Position numbers and translations under genes: made by a program. A stretch of DNA of 16,004 nucleotides. Origin: Cytophagia bacterium. GTDB lineage: Bacteria > Bacteroidota > Bacteroidia > Cytophagales > Cyclobacteriaceae. Each line of letters begins with the position of its first letter. Positions within the stretch are counted from its first letter, which is position 1. Below, one piece after another: positions 1-8,496 of this stretch. The notes beneath the pieces are model-generated. The model saw only the letters and a program-made list of their open reading frames with translations, was not told where the DNA came from and searched no databases. The stretch spans positions 1 to 16,004 of the forward strand of contig JABXIP010000318.1 of the NCBI GenBank assembly GCA_013373005.1, in the 5' to 3' direction.

Positions 1-37
1 GCCTACTTAATCTCGACTTTCAAAAAAGTGAGCATAG

Positions 38-664
38 CTAAAAGCTGAACAGAAAGTAAAAGAAGATCACCACCCACACAGCATCAACGAAATGCCAGCA
101 ATTAGAAAGTAATTTAAACTTTACTTTTTGATAGGGGTTGGTGGAATACATTAAGTGCTTTACAACATCTTTAGATATGCTATGAGCCTCTAATAGCAGA
201 TAAAGCAAAAAAATCATCATTCCTGCCATGTGGATAACATGCAGTCCGGAAATCACATATAAATAGGCTCCCGAGCGCTCACCGGTAAAGAGTATGTTAT
301 GCGATTGTAATTCCTTCCAGCCGGTAACCTGAAAACATGCGAATACCAAACCCAGCAAAAAAGTAATACCTAACCACTTCTTCAACTGCTCAACATTATC
401 AGCTGCATAAGCAGGGAGCACTTTAGTGATGGAATAACTGGAAAGCAGCAAAATGAAAGTACTAATGATAAAAGACTTGGGGAATTCAAACTTGAGGAAA
501 TCGGTCTGAAGTGGTTTTGATATGGTAAAAGCAATAATGGTGAATAGGAAAATTACAGCACTACCTATCATAGAAACATAGACCAACACCTCATGCGGGT
601 GCATTTGCTCCATTTTCTTAAAAGCTTCTTTTCGCAGACTTAGTCTTTCCTTTTGCTTTTTCAT
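38..664 (-). CDS. Heme-copper oxidase (cytochrome c oxidase-type) subunit III
   Basis: This 208-residue inner-membrane protein resembles subunit III of aa3/caa3-type terminal oxidases, the subunit that stabilises the catalytic core of the respiratory oxidase. Five hydrophobic segments are visible at about residues 27-48, 62-82, 97-112, 132-160 and 188-208, which is the five-helix short form common in bacteria. Family signatures are the GLHVIH stretch in the fourth helix (H142, H145) and the terminal WHFVDAVW (W190, H191). A positively charged N-terminal tail precedes helix 1. The ATG at 664 is the obvious start. It diverges from mfd with about 128 bases between them. No neighbouring oxidase subunit is visible; its partners may lie before base 1. 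A quinol-oxidase (CyoC-like) role cannot be excluded from this subunit alone. Confidence 0.85.
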   Translation of the reverse strand: MKKQKERLSLRKEAFKKMEQMHPHEVLVYVSMIGSAVIFLFTIIAFTISKPLQTDFLKFEFPKSFIISTFILLLSSYSITKVLPAYAADNVEQLKKWLGITFLLGLVFACFQVTGWKELQSHNILFTGERSGAYLYVISGLHVIHMAGMMIFLLYLLLEAHSISKDVVKHLMYSTNPYQKVKFKLLSNCWHFVDAVWVVIFFYFLFSF

Positions 665-762
665 TGCGTCTTTAACACCTAAATAAACGAAGAGGTTAAG
701 CTTCGGAACAATTAATTTACTTCAGTGGTTTTTACCATCTCGCTCTCCTAACTGATAATTCA

Positions 763-770
763 TACATTTG
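763..770 (+). promoter_or_regulatory. Candidate Bacteroidota -7 element upstream of mfd
   Basis: TACATTTG matches the TAnnTTTG -7 consensus of the primary sigma factor in this phylum. It lies 22 bases before the TTG start of mfd, implying a very short leader. I see no clear TTG -33 element at the expected 17-23 base distance, so the call rests on the octamer and its position. Confidence 0.45.
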
Positions 771-792
771 CAAGCCATTTACAGAGTAGCTT

Positions 793-3700
793 TTGAAGGT
801 CAAAGATTTCATAAAGATTTACAGAGAAGACGCAGTAGTTCAAACTATTGCTGAAAAGATTAAACCCAATGAAACTTCACATATTCGGTTGAAGGGATTG
901 GTAGGTAGTCTCGATGCTGTAATTGCAGCTTCTGTCTATCAGCTTAATAAGCAAACCTGCATTTTTGTGATGCACGACAAAGAGGAGGCTGCTTATTTCC
1001 ATAATGATCTTCAAAATCTATTGGGTGATAAGGAAGTACTTCTTTTCCCAACTTCCTACAAAAGACCTTATCAGTTCGATGAAACGGAGAATGCCAACAT
1101 TCTGCAGCGAGCTGAAATCCTGAACAGAATCAACCATAAAGCTTCTACCGGTGAACTGATTGTCACTTATCCTGAAGCTTTAACGGAGAAAGTAATCAAC
1201 AAGAAATCGCTGAATAAGAATACTTTTTCTGCCAAAGTGGGTGAGAACCTGGATGTCGCTTTTCTTACAGAGCTGCTCCAAACCTACGACTTCGAACCTA
1301 CAGACTTTGTTTATGAAGCAGGCCAGTTCTCCGTTCGTGGGGGAATTGTAGATGTTTACTCATACGCTCATGACCTTCCGTACCGAATAGAGCTTTTCGG
1401 AAATGAAATAGAGAGCATTCGAACTTTCGATCCGGTTTCTCAACTGAGTGAGGAAAGTATCAAGGAGATCAATATTATCCCGAATGTGCAAACCAGATTG
1501 CTGGAAGAAACCAGACAGTCGTTTCTGAGCTTTATTCCAAACAATTCTAAAATTTGGTTTAAAGACTATCAACAAACCTTAGATACTATTCAAAAGTACT
1601 TTGAAAAGGCCAGTGCCAATTTTGACGAGGTGCTTTCAGTAACAGACACGCAAGTGGTGCTTAGCCCTTCGGAGCTGTTTGAGCAAATAAATACTTTCGA
1701 AACAGAGCTTGAGGGTTTTCAGCAGATTGAATTTGGAAACCGATTCTACCTCAATACTGATTTTGAATTACGATTTGATGCCGAACCTCAAACCTCCTTC
1801 AATAAGAACTTTGATCTGATTGTGGAGAATCTTGGCCAGTGGCAGATGAAAAACTCCACACTGGTAATTGCTGCAGAATCGTTGGCGCAGTTCAACAGAT
1901 TGGAGACCATTTTCAAAGAACTTGACCCAACACTGGAAGTTCAAGCTATCAACATTGGGCTCAGAAGTGGTTTTATAGATAGAAACAGAGAGGTGCTTTG
2001 CTACACAGATCATCAGCTGTTCGATAGATTCCATAAGTACAAAACCAAAACCAAGCATTCGAAATCCAAAGCGCTCACACTTAAGGAACTTCGTTCTCTA
2101 CAACCGGGTGATTATGTAACGCACATAGACCACGGCATCGCTCGCTTTGCCGGCATGGAGAAAGTAGATGTGAATGGTAAAAAGCAGGAATCGATACGCT
2201 TGGTTTATAGAGACGATGATTTGCTCTATGTGAGTGTTCACTCTATTCACAAAATCTCGAAGTACGCAGGTAAAGAAGGTGCTCCGCCTTCAATAAGCAA
2301 ACTGGGTTCACCAGAATGGGAGAACAAAAAGAAGAAGGTTAAGGGCAAGGTTAAAGACATTGCCAAAGACCTAATTCAGCTTTATGCTAAGCGAAAAGAC
2401 GTTCCTGGTTTTGCCTTTGCCGATGACGGATATCTTCAGGCCGAGTTGGAGTCTTCCTTCATTTATGAAGATACTCCCGATCAGGCCAAGGCAACGGATG
2501 ATGTAAAAGCAGATATGCAGCTACCCCACCCTATGGACCGACTGGTTTGCGGAGATGTAGGCTTTGGAAAGACTGAAGTGGCCATTCGAGCAGCATTTAA
2601 AGCAGCAGTCAATGGAAAACAAGTGGCAGTACTTGTGCCAACAACTATTTTGGCCATGCAGCACTTCCGCACTTTCTCCGAACGACTTGCAGACTTCCCG
2701 ATCAAGGTAGAATACATCAACCGCTTTAAGACAACGAAGCAGATTAAAGAGACACTTCAGCGCGTAAAAGAAGGAAAAACAGAAATTCTGGTGGGAACAC
2801 ACCGAATCGTGAATAAAGATGTTCAGTTCAAAGACCTGGGCCTTTTAGTCATAGATGAAGAGCAGAAGTTTGGGGTAAAAGTAAAAGACAGGCTGAAGGA
2901 ACTTCGCGTGAATGTTGATGTACTCACTTTAACAGCCACTCCGATTCCTCGTACGTTGCATTTCTCACTTATGGGTGCCAGAGACCTGAGCGTAATTGCT
3001 ACTCCTCCACCCAACAGGCAACCCGTTACCACAGAAATTCACACTTTCAACGATGAGTTAATTCGCGATGCTGTAAGCTTCGAGCTCAAGCGCGGTGGCC
3101 AGGTTTTCTTTGTTCACAACCGAATCAACGATATTGAACAAGTTGGAAACATCATACTCAGACTGGTTCCGGATGCCAGAATTGGTATCGCGCATGGTCA
3201 GATGGACGGATCGGTGCTCGAGAAACGCATGGTGAAATTTATAGAGGGAGAATATGATGTGCTCGTTTCTACCAACATTATTGAATCGGGCTTAGATATT
3301 CCGAATGCCAACACCATCATCATCAACCATGCGCATATGTTTGGTCTTTCTGACCTGCATCAAATGCGTGGTAGGGTTGGTCGCTCGAACAGAAAAGCTT
3401 TCTGTTATCTATTGACACCCCCGACCATTGGACTGACCAGCGATGCCAGAAAGAGACTTAGTGCTTTAGAAGAATTCTCAGATCTAGGTGATGGCTTCAA
3501 AGTGGCAATGCGAGATTTGGATATTCGCGGTGCCGGAAACCTGCTTGGTGCTGAACAAAGTGGATTTATTTCAGACCTCGGTTTTGAGATGTACCACAAA
3601 ATTCTGGATGAAGCAGTTCAGGAATTGAAGGAAACTGAGTTCAAAGACCTGTTCACCAAAGATCTGGTAAAAGAAGCTGCTCAAATTGTTGCTCAGGACT

Positions 3701-4137
3701 GTACCATTGAAACGGACCTTGAGATTCTCATTCCTGACACTTATGTTTCTAATACCACCGAGCGTATAGGCCTATATGCCAAGCTGGATAACATTAAGAA
3801 TGAAGAAAAGCTGGAGAAGTTTGTCAATAACCTAAAGGATAGGTTCGGCCCTTTGCCTGAATCTGTTCAAGAGTTGATTGAAACCGTTCGGCTGCGTTGG
3901 CTCGCTGAAAAACTGGGTTTTGAGAAGGTGGCTCTAAAAAACGATGTAATGAAGTGCTACTTCGTTCCTTCAGAAAAAGAAGCCTATTTTCAGTCAGAAA
4001 CCTTCGGCAGAATTATTGGGTTCATTCAGCAGCAGCCAAAACGTTGCAAGATGAAGGAATATAAGACCCGATTAATTCTAACTGTAAATAACGTCACAGA
4101 CGTGAAGCAGGGCATTGACTTTCTGGGCTCTATCTAG
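793..4137 (+). CDS. mfd: Transcription-repair coupling factor Mfd
   Basis: Mfd is a cytoplasmic DNA translocase that removes RNA polymerase stalled at DNA lesions and recruits UvrA for nucleotide excision repair. The 1114-residue length is normal for the family. Visible parts in order: a UvrB-like N-terminal module (about 1-350), the CarD-like RNA polymerase interaction domain beginning near LQPGDYV (about 436-500), the superfamily 2 helicase core with Walker A GDVGFGKTE (587-595), DEEQ (688-691), TATP (714-717) and GRVGR (860-864), and the C-terminal regulatory domain (about 960-1114). The start is TTG: an in-frame TAG at 787-789 rules out anything earlier, and the encoded N-terminus fits the family. 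The 3' end overlaps the convergent minus-strand gene by 8 bases. No terminator is apparent after it. Confidence 0.97.
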   Translation: MKVKDFIKIYREDAVVQTIAEKIKPNETSHIRLKGLVGSLDAVIAASVYQLNKQTCIFVMHDKEEAAYFHNDLQNLLGDKEVLLFPTSYKRPYQFDETENANILQRAEILNRINHKASTGELIVTYPEALTEKVINKKSLNKNTFSAKVGENLDVAFLTELLQTYDFEPTDFVYEAGQFSVRGGIVDVYSYAHDLPYRIELFGNEIESIRTFDPVSQLSEESIKEINIIPNVQTRLLEETRQSFLSFIPNNSKIWFKDYQQTLDTIQKYFEKASANFDEVLSVTDTQVVLSPSELFEQINTFETELEGFQQIEFGNRFYLNTDFELRFDAEPQTSFNKNFDLIVENLGQWQMKNSTLVIAAESLAQFNRLETIFKELDPTLEVQAINIGLRSGFIDRNREVLCYTDHQLFDRFHKYKTKTKHSKSKALTLKELRSLQPGDYVTHIDHGIARFAGMEKVDVNGKKQESIRLVYRDDDLLYVSVHSIHKISKYAGKEGAPPSISKLGSPEWENKKKKVKGKVKDIAKDLIQLYAKRKDVPGFAFADDGYLQAELESSFIYEDTPDQAKATDDVKADMQLPHPMDRLVCGDVGFGKTEVAIRAAFKAAVNGKQVAVLVPTTILAMQHFRTFSERLADFPIKVEYINRFKTTKQIKETLQRVKEGKTEILVGTHRIVNKDVQFKDLGLLVIDEEQKFGVKVKDRLKELRVNVDVLTLTATPIPRTLHFSLMGARDLSVIATPPPNRQPVTTEIHTFNDELIRDAVSFELKRGGQVFFVHNRINDIEQVGNIILRLVPDARIGIAHGQMDGSVLEKRMVKFIEGEYDVLVSTNIIESGLDIPNANTIIINHAHMFGLSDLHQMRGRVGRSNRKAFCYLLTPPTIGLTSDARKRLSALEEFSDLGDGFKVAMRDLDIRGAGNLLGAEQSGFISDLGFEMYHKILDEAVQELKETEFKDLFTKDLVKEAAQIVAQDCTIETDLEILIPDTYVSNTTERIGLYAKLDNIKNEEKLEKFVNNLKDRFGPLPESVQELIETVRLRWLAEKLGFEKVALKNDVMKCYFVPSEKEAYFQSETFGRIIGFIQQQPKRCKMKEYKTRLILTVNNVTDVKQGIDFLGSI

Positions 4138-4711
4138 ACTCATTGACTTCCAAAAAGCTTTTTGTTTCCTCTAAATAGGCATTGATACTGCCCATCACAA
4201 GGCCCAATTGAAACCGAAAGCCTTTTACTTTGGCAAGAAACTCCCGGCTCTCGGGCTTATCTGTGCTGCTAGATAAGCTTGCCATGGCATCGAATACATC
4301 TAAGGCTTTTTGTGAGTAAAAATCTTGAGTATTGTAAATCTCAGCAAGATCTAGGTTGATTTCAAAGTCGATATAAGTCATGGATTGGTTGTTAATAGCC
4401 ACATCCAATGCTCCTCTCTTCAGAAAGGAATAGTCGAAGTTTAAACTAAAGTCCTCGTCAATTTTTCCGTTTTCGAAAGACTTGATCCACCGATCCATAA
4501 ATGCCAAGTCCCGAACAATCTTGGCAGAATCTCCCAATAGATCTTCTCTATTGTCCTTGATTTCGGTAATGATGTTTTCCAGAGATTTCTGAGCCAATTT
4601 CTCATTCAGCACATCTTGTCTCCATTCGGTTAATGCCATAGCCAAAACAACAGCCACCACAATGGAAAGAAACTCAAAACTTGCCCTTCTGAAATTGACC
4701 TTTGAAGACAT
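4130..4711 (-). CDS. Uncharacterised one-helix membrane protein coupled to a LytTR regulator
   Basis: I do not recognise a named function. The 193-residue protein has one hydrophobic helix near the N-terminus (about residues 11-28) ending in LTEWRQ. A mostly helical soluble part follows, with charged heptad-like stretches around 33-60 and 150-185. The general plan resembles the small DUF6090-type membrane proteins frequent in Bacteroidota, but that is only a resemblance. Its ATG overlaps the stop codon of the upstream response-regulator gene in a TAATG junction, which usually means translational coupling. It is the last of three genes with the histidine kinase and LytTR regulator, so an accessory sensor or modulator role is a reasonable inference. 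Its end overlaps mfd by 8 bases tail to tail. Confidence 0.8.
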   Translation of the reverse strand: MSSKVNFRRASFEFLSIVVAVVLAMALTEWRQDVLNEKLAQKSLENIITEIKDNREDLLGDSAKIVRDLAFMDRWIKSFENGKIDEDFSLNFDYSFLKRGALDVAINNQSMTYIDFEINLDLAEIYNTQDFYSQKALDVFDAMASLSSSTDKPESREFLAKVKGFRFQLGLVMGSINAYLEETKSFLEVNESR

Positions 4712-5433
4712 TAGAAACTCATTAAGTCTTTGAATTTAAGGGTCTGCCTTCTGGAAACATCTATCTCTTCACCACCTTTTAGGTAAATACGCAAGCTTCC
4801 ACTAAACCAAGGCTCTATTCTTTCAATCCACTTCAGATTGATAATTTGCTGTCTATTGGCTCTAAAGAAGGTTTTATCATCCAGTCTAGACTCCAGATAG
4901 TTGAGTGTTCTGGTAATCATAGGTTTTGAGTCTCCAAAGTAAACGGTAGTATAGTTGCCGCTAACCTCAAAAAGCCTGATATCCGAAAGCTGTACAAACC
5001 AGCACTTCTCTCCATCCTTCACAAACACCTGATCGTTGATGGTGAGTTTATCGCTATTTCCTTCTTCCTCCTTTTCCTTTTTCTTCACTTTATCGAAGAC
5101 TTTAGAAACGGCTCCGGCCAAACGCTGCTTTTCTACGGGCTTAACGAGATAATCAAGCGCATTGTATTCAAAAGCCTTAAGTGCATGCTCATCATAAGCG
5201 GTTGAGAATATGATTTCAGGAACACTTTCCAGTTCTTCCAATAAATCGAACCCACTTTTGCCGGGCATCTGAATATCTAAAAAGACCAAATCAGGCTTGA
5301 GCTCACCAATTTTTTCAATGGCTTCATCCACATTAGCGGCTTCACCAACAATGTTCACGTTATCGAACTCCTTCAGAAGTCTCTTCAACTCATTTCGCGC
5401 CAGGCGAGAATCATCTACAATCAGTGTTTTCAT
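4711..5433 (-). CDS. LytTR-family response regulator
   Basis: This 240-residue protein is a two-component response regulator that should be phosphorylated by the adjacent kinase and bind DNA through a LytTR domain. The receiver domain spans about residues 1-115: acidic pocket D7/D8, phosphoacceptor D53 in VFLDIQMPG, switch T78 and conserved K98 in LVKP. A lysine/glutamate-rich linker (about 113-126) leads to the LytTR domain (about 130-240), recognisable from EVSGNYTTVYF and the FFRANRQQIINL segment. All key receiver residues are present, so it should be active. It starts 3 bases after the kinase stop codon and overlaps the next gene's start by one base. Its target promoters cannot be named from this window. 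Confidence 0.93.
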   Translation of the reverse strand: MKTLIVDDSRLARNELKRLLKEFDNVNIVGEAANVDEAIEKIGELKPDLVFLDIQMPGKSGFDLLEELESVPEIIFSTAYDEHALKAFEYNALDYLVKPVEKQRLAGAVSKVFDKVKKKEKEEEGNSDKLTINDQVFVKDGEKCWFVQLSDIRLFEVSGNYTTVYFGDSKPMITRTLNYLESRLDDKTFFRANRQQIINLKWIERIEPWFSGSLRIYLKGGEEIDVSRRQTLKFKDLMSF

Positions 5434-5436
5434 AGT

Positions 5437-6582
5437 CTATTTAATTGGAACTTTAACAGTAGCACAAACCATATTTTCATTCATATTTTCCACCGAAAGG
5501 GTGGCTCTTTCACCATAAAGCAGGCGAAGCCTTTCTTTAGAGTTATTGATACCAATTCCCCTTCTGCGCTCTCCGGTTGTGCCTTTTACTTTAAGCTGCC
5601 CCGTATTTTTCACATATATATTCACGAAATCATGGTTCAGCTTTGACTCCACAATAATTTCACCGCCATTGGGTAAATTATTAATGGAGTGCTTAATGGC
5701 ATTTTCAACCAAGGTCTGGATAATCATTGGAGGAATCATAGTTTCTCCAGAGGCCTTATCAATGTTGAATTTATACTGTAGCCTTTCTTCCAGTTGAATG
5801 GCTTCCAGATTCAGATAATCTTCTACCACCTCTAACTCCTTAGCCAAAGATACTTTCTCATACTGATCGAACTGAATGGAGAACCTCAGCAAGTCTGATA
5901 AATGGGTAATGGAGTCTCTGGCTCTTTCGGTGTCTTCTGCAACCAAAGACCTGATGTTATTTAAGCTGTTGAATATAAAGTGCGGATTAATTTGTGCCTT
6001 TAGGGCATTCAATTCTGCATCTTTAACTGAAGCTGAAAGCTTCCATTTTTCAATTTCAAATTCTCTGGTTTTCTGAAGGTATTGGTAAGCGAAATACAGA
6101 GAAGACCAGCTGATGAAGTAAATAGCAAAGCTGATTAAATAGCTGAATAGGTATATCAACAGCTTGCTGCCTGAATAATTCTGGATAGTGGCCTCCCTAA
6201 TTTTTGCCATTGTAGCCTCATCCACTCCTTCAATAACAGGAAGACCCAAAAAACCATCTAGCGCTGAAGGGTCTGAATGAAACAAAATCACAAACATTCC
6301 GGCCAAGGCAGATAGTGAAAGCACGGTCATTACCAAGCCTTGAACAATGCTAGCAATCAAAACTCGTGGTACAAGCTTTGGAACCTTTAAATCTTTCCAG
6401 TTCTTCCTTTTTACATAACCTCTGTAAACATGGCTTATAAGAACACCCAGCAGTACCGAAATAGAATTAGCCCCAAATGCAGGGAAAAAAGGCAATATCA
6501 CCACCATGGCCAAGAAGCTGGTGAGCATTAGTCCTGCCCAACCGCCAAACTGCAATAGCCAATAGAGTGTAGTTTTATTCAT
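5437..6582 (-). CDS. LytS/YehU-type sensor histidine kinase
   Basis: This 381-residue membrane kinase belongs to the His_kinase family (LytS/YehU-like) that pairs with LytTR regulators. The N-terminal half contains about four hydrophobic segments (roughly 7-31, 36-52, 72-101 and 140-165) with a short probably extracytoplasmic loop around 102-138; no PAS or GAF domain is seen. A linker helix leads to the phosphoacceptor motif QINPHFIFNSLNN with H201. The ATP-binding domain carries the N-box ENAIKH (N294) and the GIGINNSKERL glycine motif at 342-352. All catalytic motifs look intact. It is the first gene of the three-gene minus-strand operon, 3 bases before the response regulator. The signal sensed is unknown; the small loop suggests a membrane or intramembrane stimulus, which is inference. 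Confidence 0.93.
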   Translation of the reverse strand: MNKTTLYWLLQFGGWAGLMLTSFLAMVVILPFFPAFGANSISVLLGVLISHVYRGYVKRKNWKDLKVPKLVPRVLIASIVQGLVMTVLSLSALAGMFVILFHSDPSALDGFLGLPVIEGVDEATMAKIREATIQNYSGSKLLIYLFSYLISFAIYFISWSSLYFAYQYLQKTREFEIEKWKLSASVKDAELNALKAQINPHFIFNSLNNIRSLVAEDTERARDSITHLSDLLRFSIQFDQYEKVSLAKELEVVEDYLNLEAIQLEERLQYKFNIDKASGETMIPPMIIQTLVENAIKHSINNLPNGGEIIVESKLNHDFVNIYVKNTGQLKVKGTTGERRRGIGINNSKERLRLLYGERATLSVENMNENMVCATVKVPIK

Positions 6583-6813
6583 AATTCAAAGAAAGCCGAT
6601 AAAGGACAACCTTATTTAAATATTGACTGAGTGGTTTTATGTAATGATCAGCTGATTTTTACCCTGTTCGAGTTTCAATAACCAAGTTAAAAAATCGTTA
6701 ACAAGAGCCGAACTAAATCAACTTCAATACTTTAAGTCATAAAACTGACTAATTTTAAAAATAATTTATGTGAAACTGGCGTTGTGGTGGTGAATCTGAA
6801 TGTCGGATTGTGA

Positions 6814-6821
6814 TAGATTTG
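6814..6821 (+). promoter_or_regulatory. Candidate -7 element of the gldJ promoter
   Basis: TAGATTTG fits the Bacteroidota TAnnTTTG -7 consensus and sits 55 bases before the gldJ ATG, giving a leader of about 50 bases. A TTG occurs at 6782-6784, but 29 bases of spacing is longer than usual. The rest of the 294-base gap (6583-6876) is AT-rich and shows no RNA gene or small ORF that I can support. Confidence 0.5.
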
Positions 6822-6876
6822 TACATAAGCTTATATTAGCAAGTTCAAGTTTCACCTGGACATAGGAAATTTTACG

Positions 6877-8442
6877 ATGATGAAAATACGTGTGGGTCAA
6901 TTAAAATCGGGTCTCTTAGGAATGGCTGTGCTATTCTCTGCGACTTCCTGCTCAATATTCGGAGGCAAAGACAACATCAGTTCAACAACTGGTGCCAGAT
7001 ACGCCACAGAAAAAAGCCTCTTGGGTTATCAACCTTATGACGATCAAGAATTGCCAAACCCTCCCGGAATGGTATTCGTGCAGGGCGGTAGAACCATTTT
7101 AGGTTCATTTGAACAGGATTTGTATGGTTCTAGAGATAATATCGAAAGAACAGTAACTGTGAATTCCTTCTTTATGGATGAAACGGAGGTTACTAACAGA
7201 GACTGGAAAGAGTACGTTTACTATCAGTACAACCCTCAGGATATAGCTTTACCTAAAACCACCGATATTTTAGATCCGGATGATGAGGCCAATCAATTGC
7301 TAAGCAGTCCTCCTGCAGATTGGATTCCAGACTATTCAGGACCTACTCATAGCAAAACGAACCCTCAGAATTACACAGATATTGTGCCTAATGATGCGGT
7401 TTGGGCTAGCGACTTCTCTTTCAATGATGTTTATGCTGAAAATTACTACAGCAACCCCGGCTTCAATACTTATCCTGTTGTAGGTGTTTCTTGGAGACAA
7501 GTGGCAGACTATTGTAAGTGGAGAACTGACTTCGTGAACCTAAGGTTGATTTTCGATATGGACTATGATGAACTTCCGATCGAATTCGTTGAGGAGTTTA
7601 TTATTACTGATGAAACTACAGGTGAATATCAACTAGCTATTGGCGGACAGCCATTAGGTGATGTAAATGGAGGTCTAGGTCAGCAAATTGAAATCGCTGA
7701 TTTTGATGAATTCCAGCAAGAAGTTGTCGAGTACATCAACATACCAGAGAACAGAAGAAAGTTTATTGAAAGAGGTATTTACCTACCAGACTTTAGACTT
7801 CCAAACGAAGCAGAATGGGAATATGCTGCTAAAGCTACTGTTGGTACTGTATACCTTGATGAAAACGAAGAGTATGGAAGAATCTACCCATGGGATGGAC
7901 GTGGTGTGAGAAACCCATATGGCAAGAAGAGAGGTGAATTGCTCGCCAACTTCAAAAGAGGTAGAGGTGACTATGCGGGTATTGCAGGTAACATCAACAA
8001 CGATGCTGCTGTAATTCCAGAGGCCGTAGGAAGCAGAGATCCAAACGATTTTAACCTGTATAACATGGCAGGTAATGTGAGTGAGTGGGTTTTCGATACC
8101 TACAGACCTCTTTCTTTCGGTGACTTTGATGACTTGAACCCCGTAAGAAAAGACGGCACTGGCGATTCTGAAACCGACTATGGTTGGGAAACACTAGATA
8201 CTAAAGATAGTATTGCTGCTAACCAAAGCTTGGAATACAGATCTTTGGTAAATGATAGAGCGAGAGTTTACAAAGGTGGTTCTTGGAAAGACGTTGCTTA
8301 CTGGATGGCGCCAGGTACTAGAAGATACATGGACCTTGACCGCTCTACCAATACCATCGGATTCCGTTGTGCTATGATTTCTATCGGAACTCAGCAACTA
8401 GATCAGTCTAATGGCTTCTTAGGCATTGGCGGTAAAGAGTAA
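6877..8442 (+). CDS. gldJ: Gliding motility / type IX secretion lipoprotein GldJ
   Basis: GldJ is an outer-membrane-associated lipoprotein needed for gliding and for stability of the type IX secretion machinery, notably GldK, in Flavobacterium. This 521-residue protein has a lipoprotein signal peptide with the probable lipidated cysteine at residue 25 (ATSC). It is otherwise a formylglycine-generating-enzyme-like (SUMF1) fold from about residue 63 to 500: GMVFVQGG, FMDETEVTN (99-107), YPVVGVSW, EWEYAAKA, GNVSEWV, GGSW (467) and GFRC (495-498). An acidic insertion lies at about 222-285. The active-site cysteines of true formylglycine-generating enzymes are absent after GGSW, so a structural role fits better. 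The TTG-x-Y N-terminal motif and YPVVGV...KWRTDFVN favour GldJ over its paralogue GldK. ATG 6880 is an equally possible start. It stands alone, not next to other gld genes. Confidence 0.85.
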   Translation: MMKIRVGQLKSGLLGMAVLFSATSCSIFGGKDNISSTTGARYATEKSLLGYQPYDDQELPNPPGMVFVQGGRTILGSFEQDLYGSRDNIERTVTVNSFFMDETEVTNRDWKEYVYYQYNPQDIALPKTTDILDPDDEANQLLSSPPADWIPDYSGPTHSKTNPQNYTDIVPNDAVWASDFSFNDVYAENYYSNPGFNTYPVVGVSWRQVADYCKWRTDFVNLRLIFDMDYDELPIEFVEEFIITDETTGEYQLAIGGQPLGDVNGGLGQQIEIADFDEFQQEVVEYINIPENRRKFIERGIYLPDFRLPNEAEWEYAAKATVGTVYLDENEEYGRIYPWDGRGVRNPYGKKRGELLANFKRGRGDYAGIAGNINNDAAVIPEAVGSRDPNDFNLYNMAGNVSEWVFDTYRPLSFGDFDDLNPVRKDGTGDSETDYGWETLDTKDSIAANQSLEYRSLVNDRARVYKGGSWKDVAYWMAPGTRRYMDLDRSTNTIGFRCAMISIGTQQLDQSNGFLGIGGKE

Positions 8443-8466
8443 AGAAATATAAATTCAGATATAATG

Positions 8467-8496
8467 AAAAGGTGGCTTCGGTCACCTTTTTTATTT
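8467..8496. terminator. Bidirectional intrinsic terminator between gldJ and comF
   Basis: AAAAGGTGGC (8467-8476) pairs with 8481-8490 around a TTCG loop closed by C-G, the unusually stable C(UUCG)G tetraloop; one pair is a G-T wobble. A T-run follows at 8487-8492, then ATTT. The A-run on the left gives a T-run on the opposite strand, so the hairpin can end both gldJ and the convergent comF, whose stop codon (8491-8493) touches it. Confidence 0.85.

Noticed and set aside
229..237. Perfect DnaA box (TGTGGATAA, reverse complement TTATCCACA)
   Set aside because: It is single, lies inside the oxidase subunit III gene, and no cluster of boxes or AT-rich unwinding element is nearby. One exact 9-base match in 16 kb is not surprising.
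4151..4164. Palindrome CAAAAAGCTTTTTG as an mfd terminator
   Set aside because: As a hairpin it gives only about five A-T-rich pairs and is not followed by a T-run, so it is not called a terminator.
6608..6615. Possible -7 element for the histidine kinase operon (TAAGGTTG on the minus strand)
   Set aside because: It deviates from TAnnTTTG at one conserved base and no -33 TTG is found at a suitable distance; too weak to annotate.
6648..6657. Palindrome ATCAGCTGAT before gldJ
   Set aside because: It is short and loop-less and has no repeat partner; it could be an operator, but nothing supports that.
6849..6864. parS-like stretch near the gldJ start (GTTTCACCTGGA core)
   Set aside because: The central CACGTG is broken to CACCTG and several outer bases differ, unlike the pair before mnmG.
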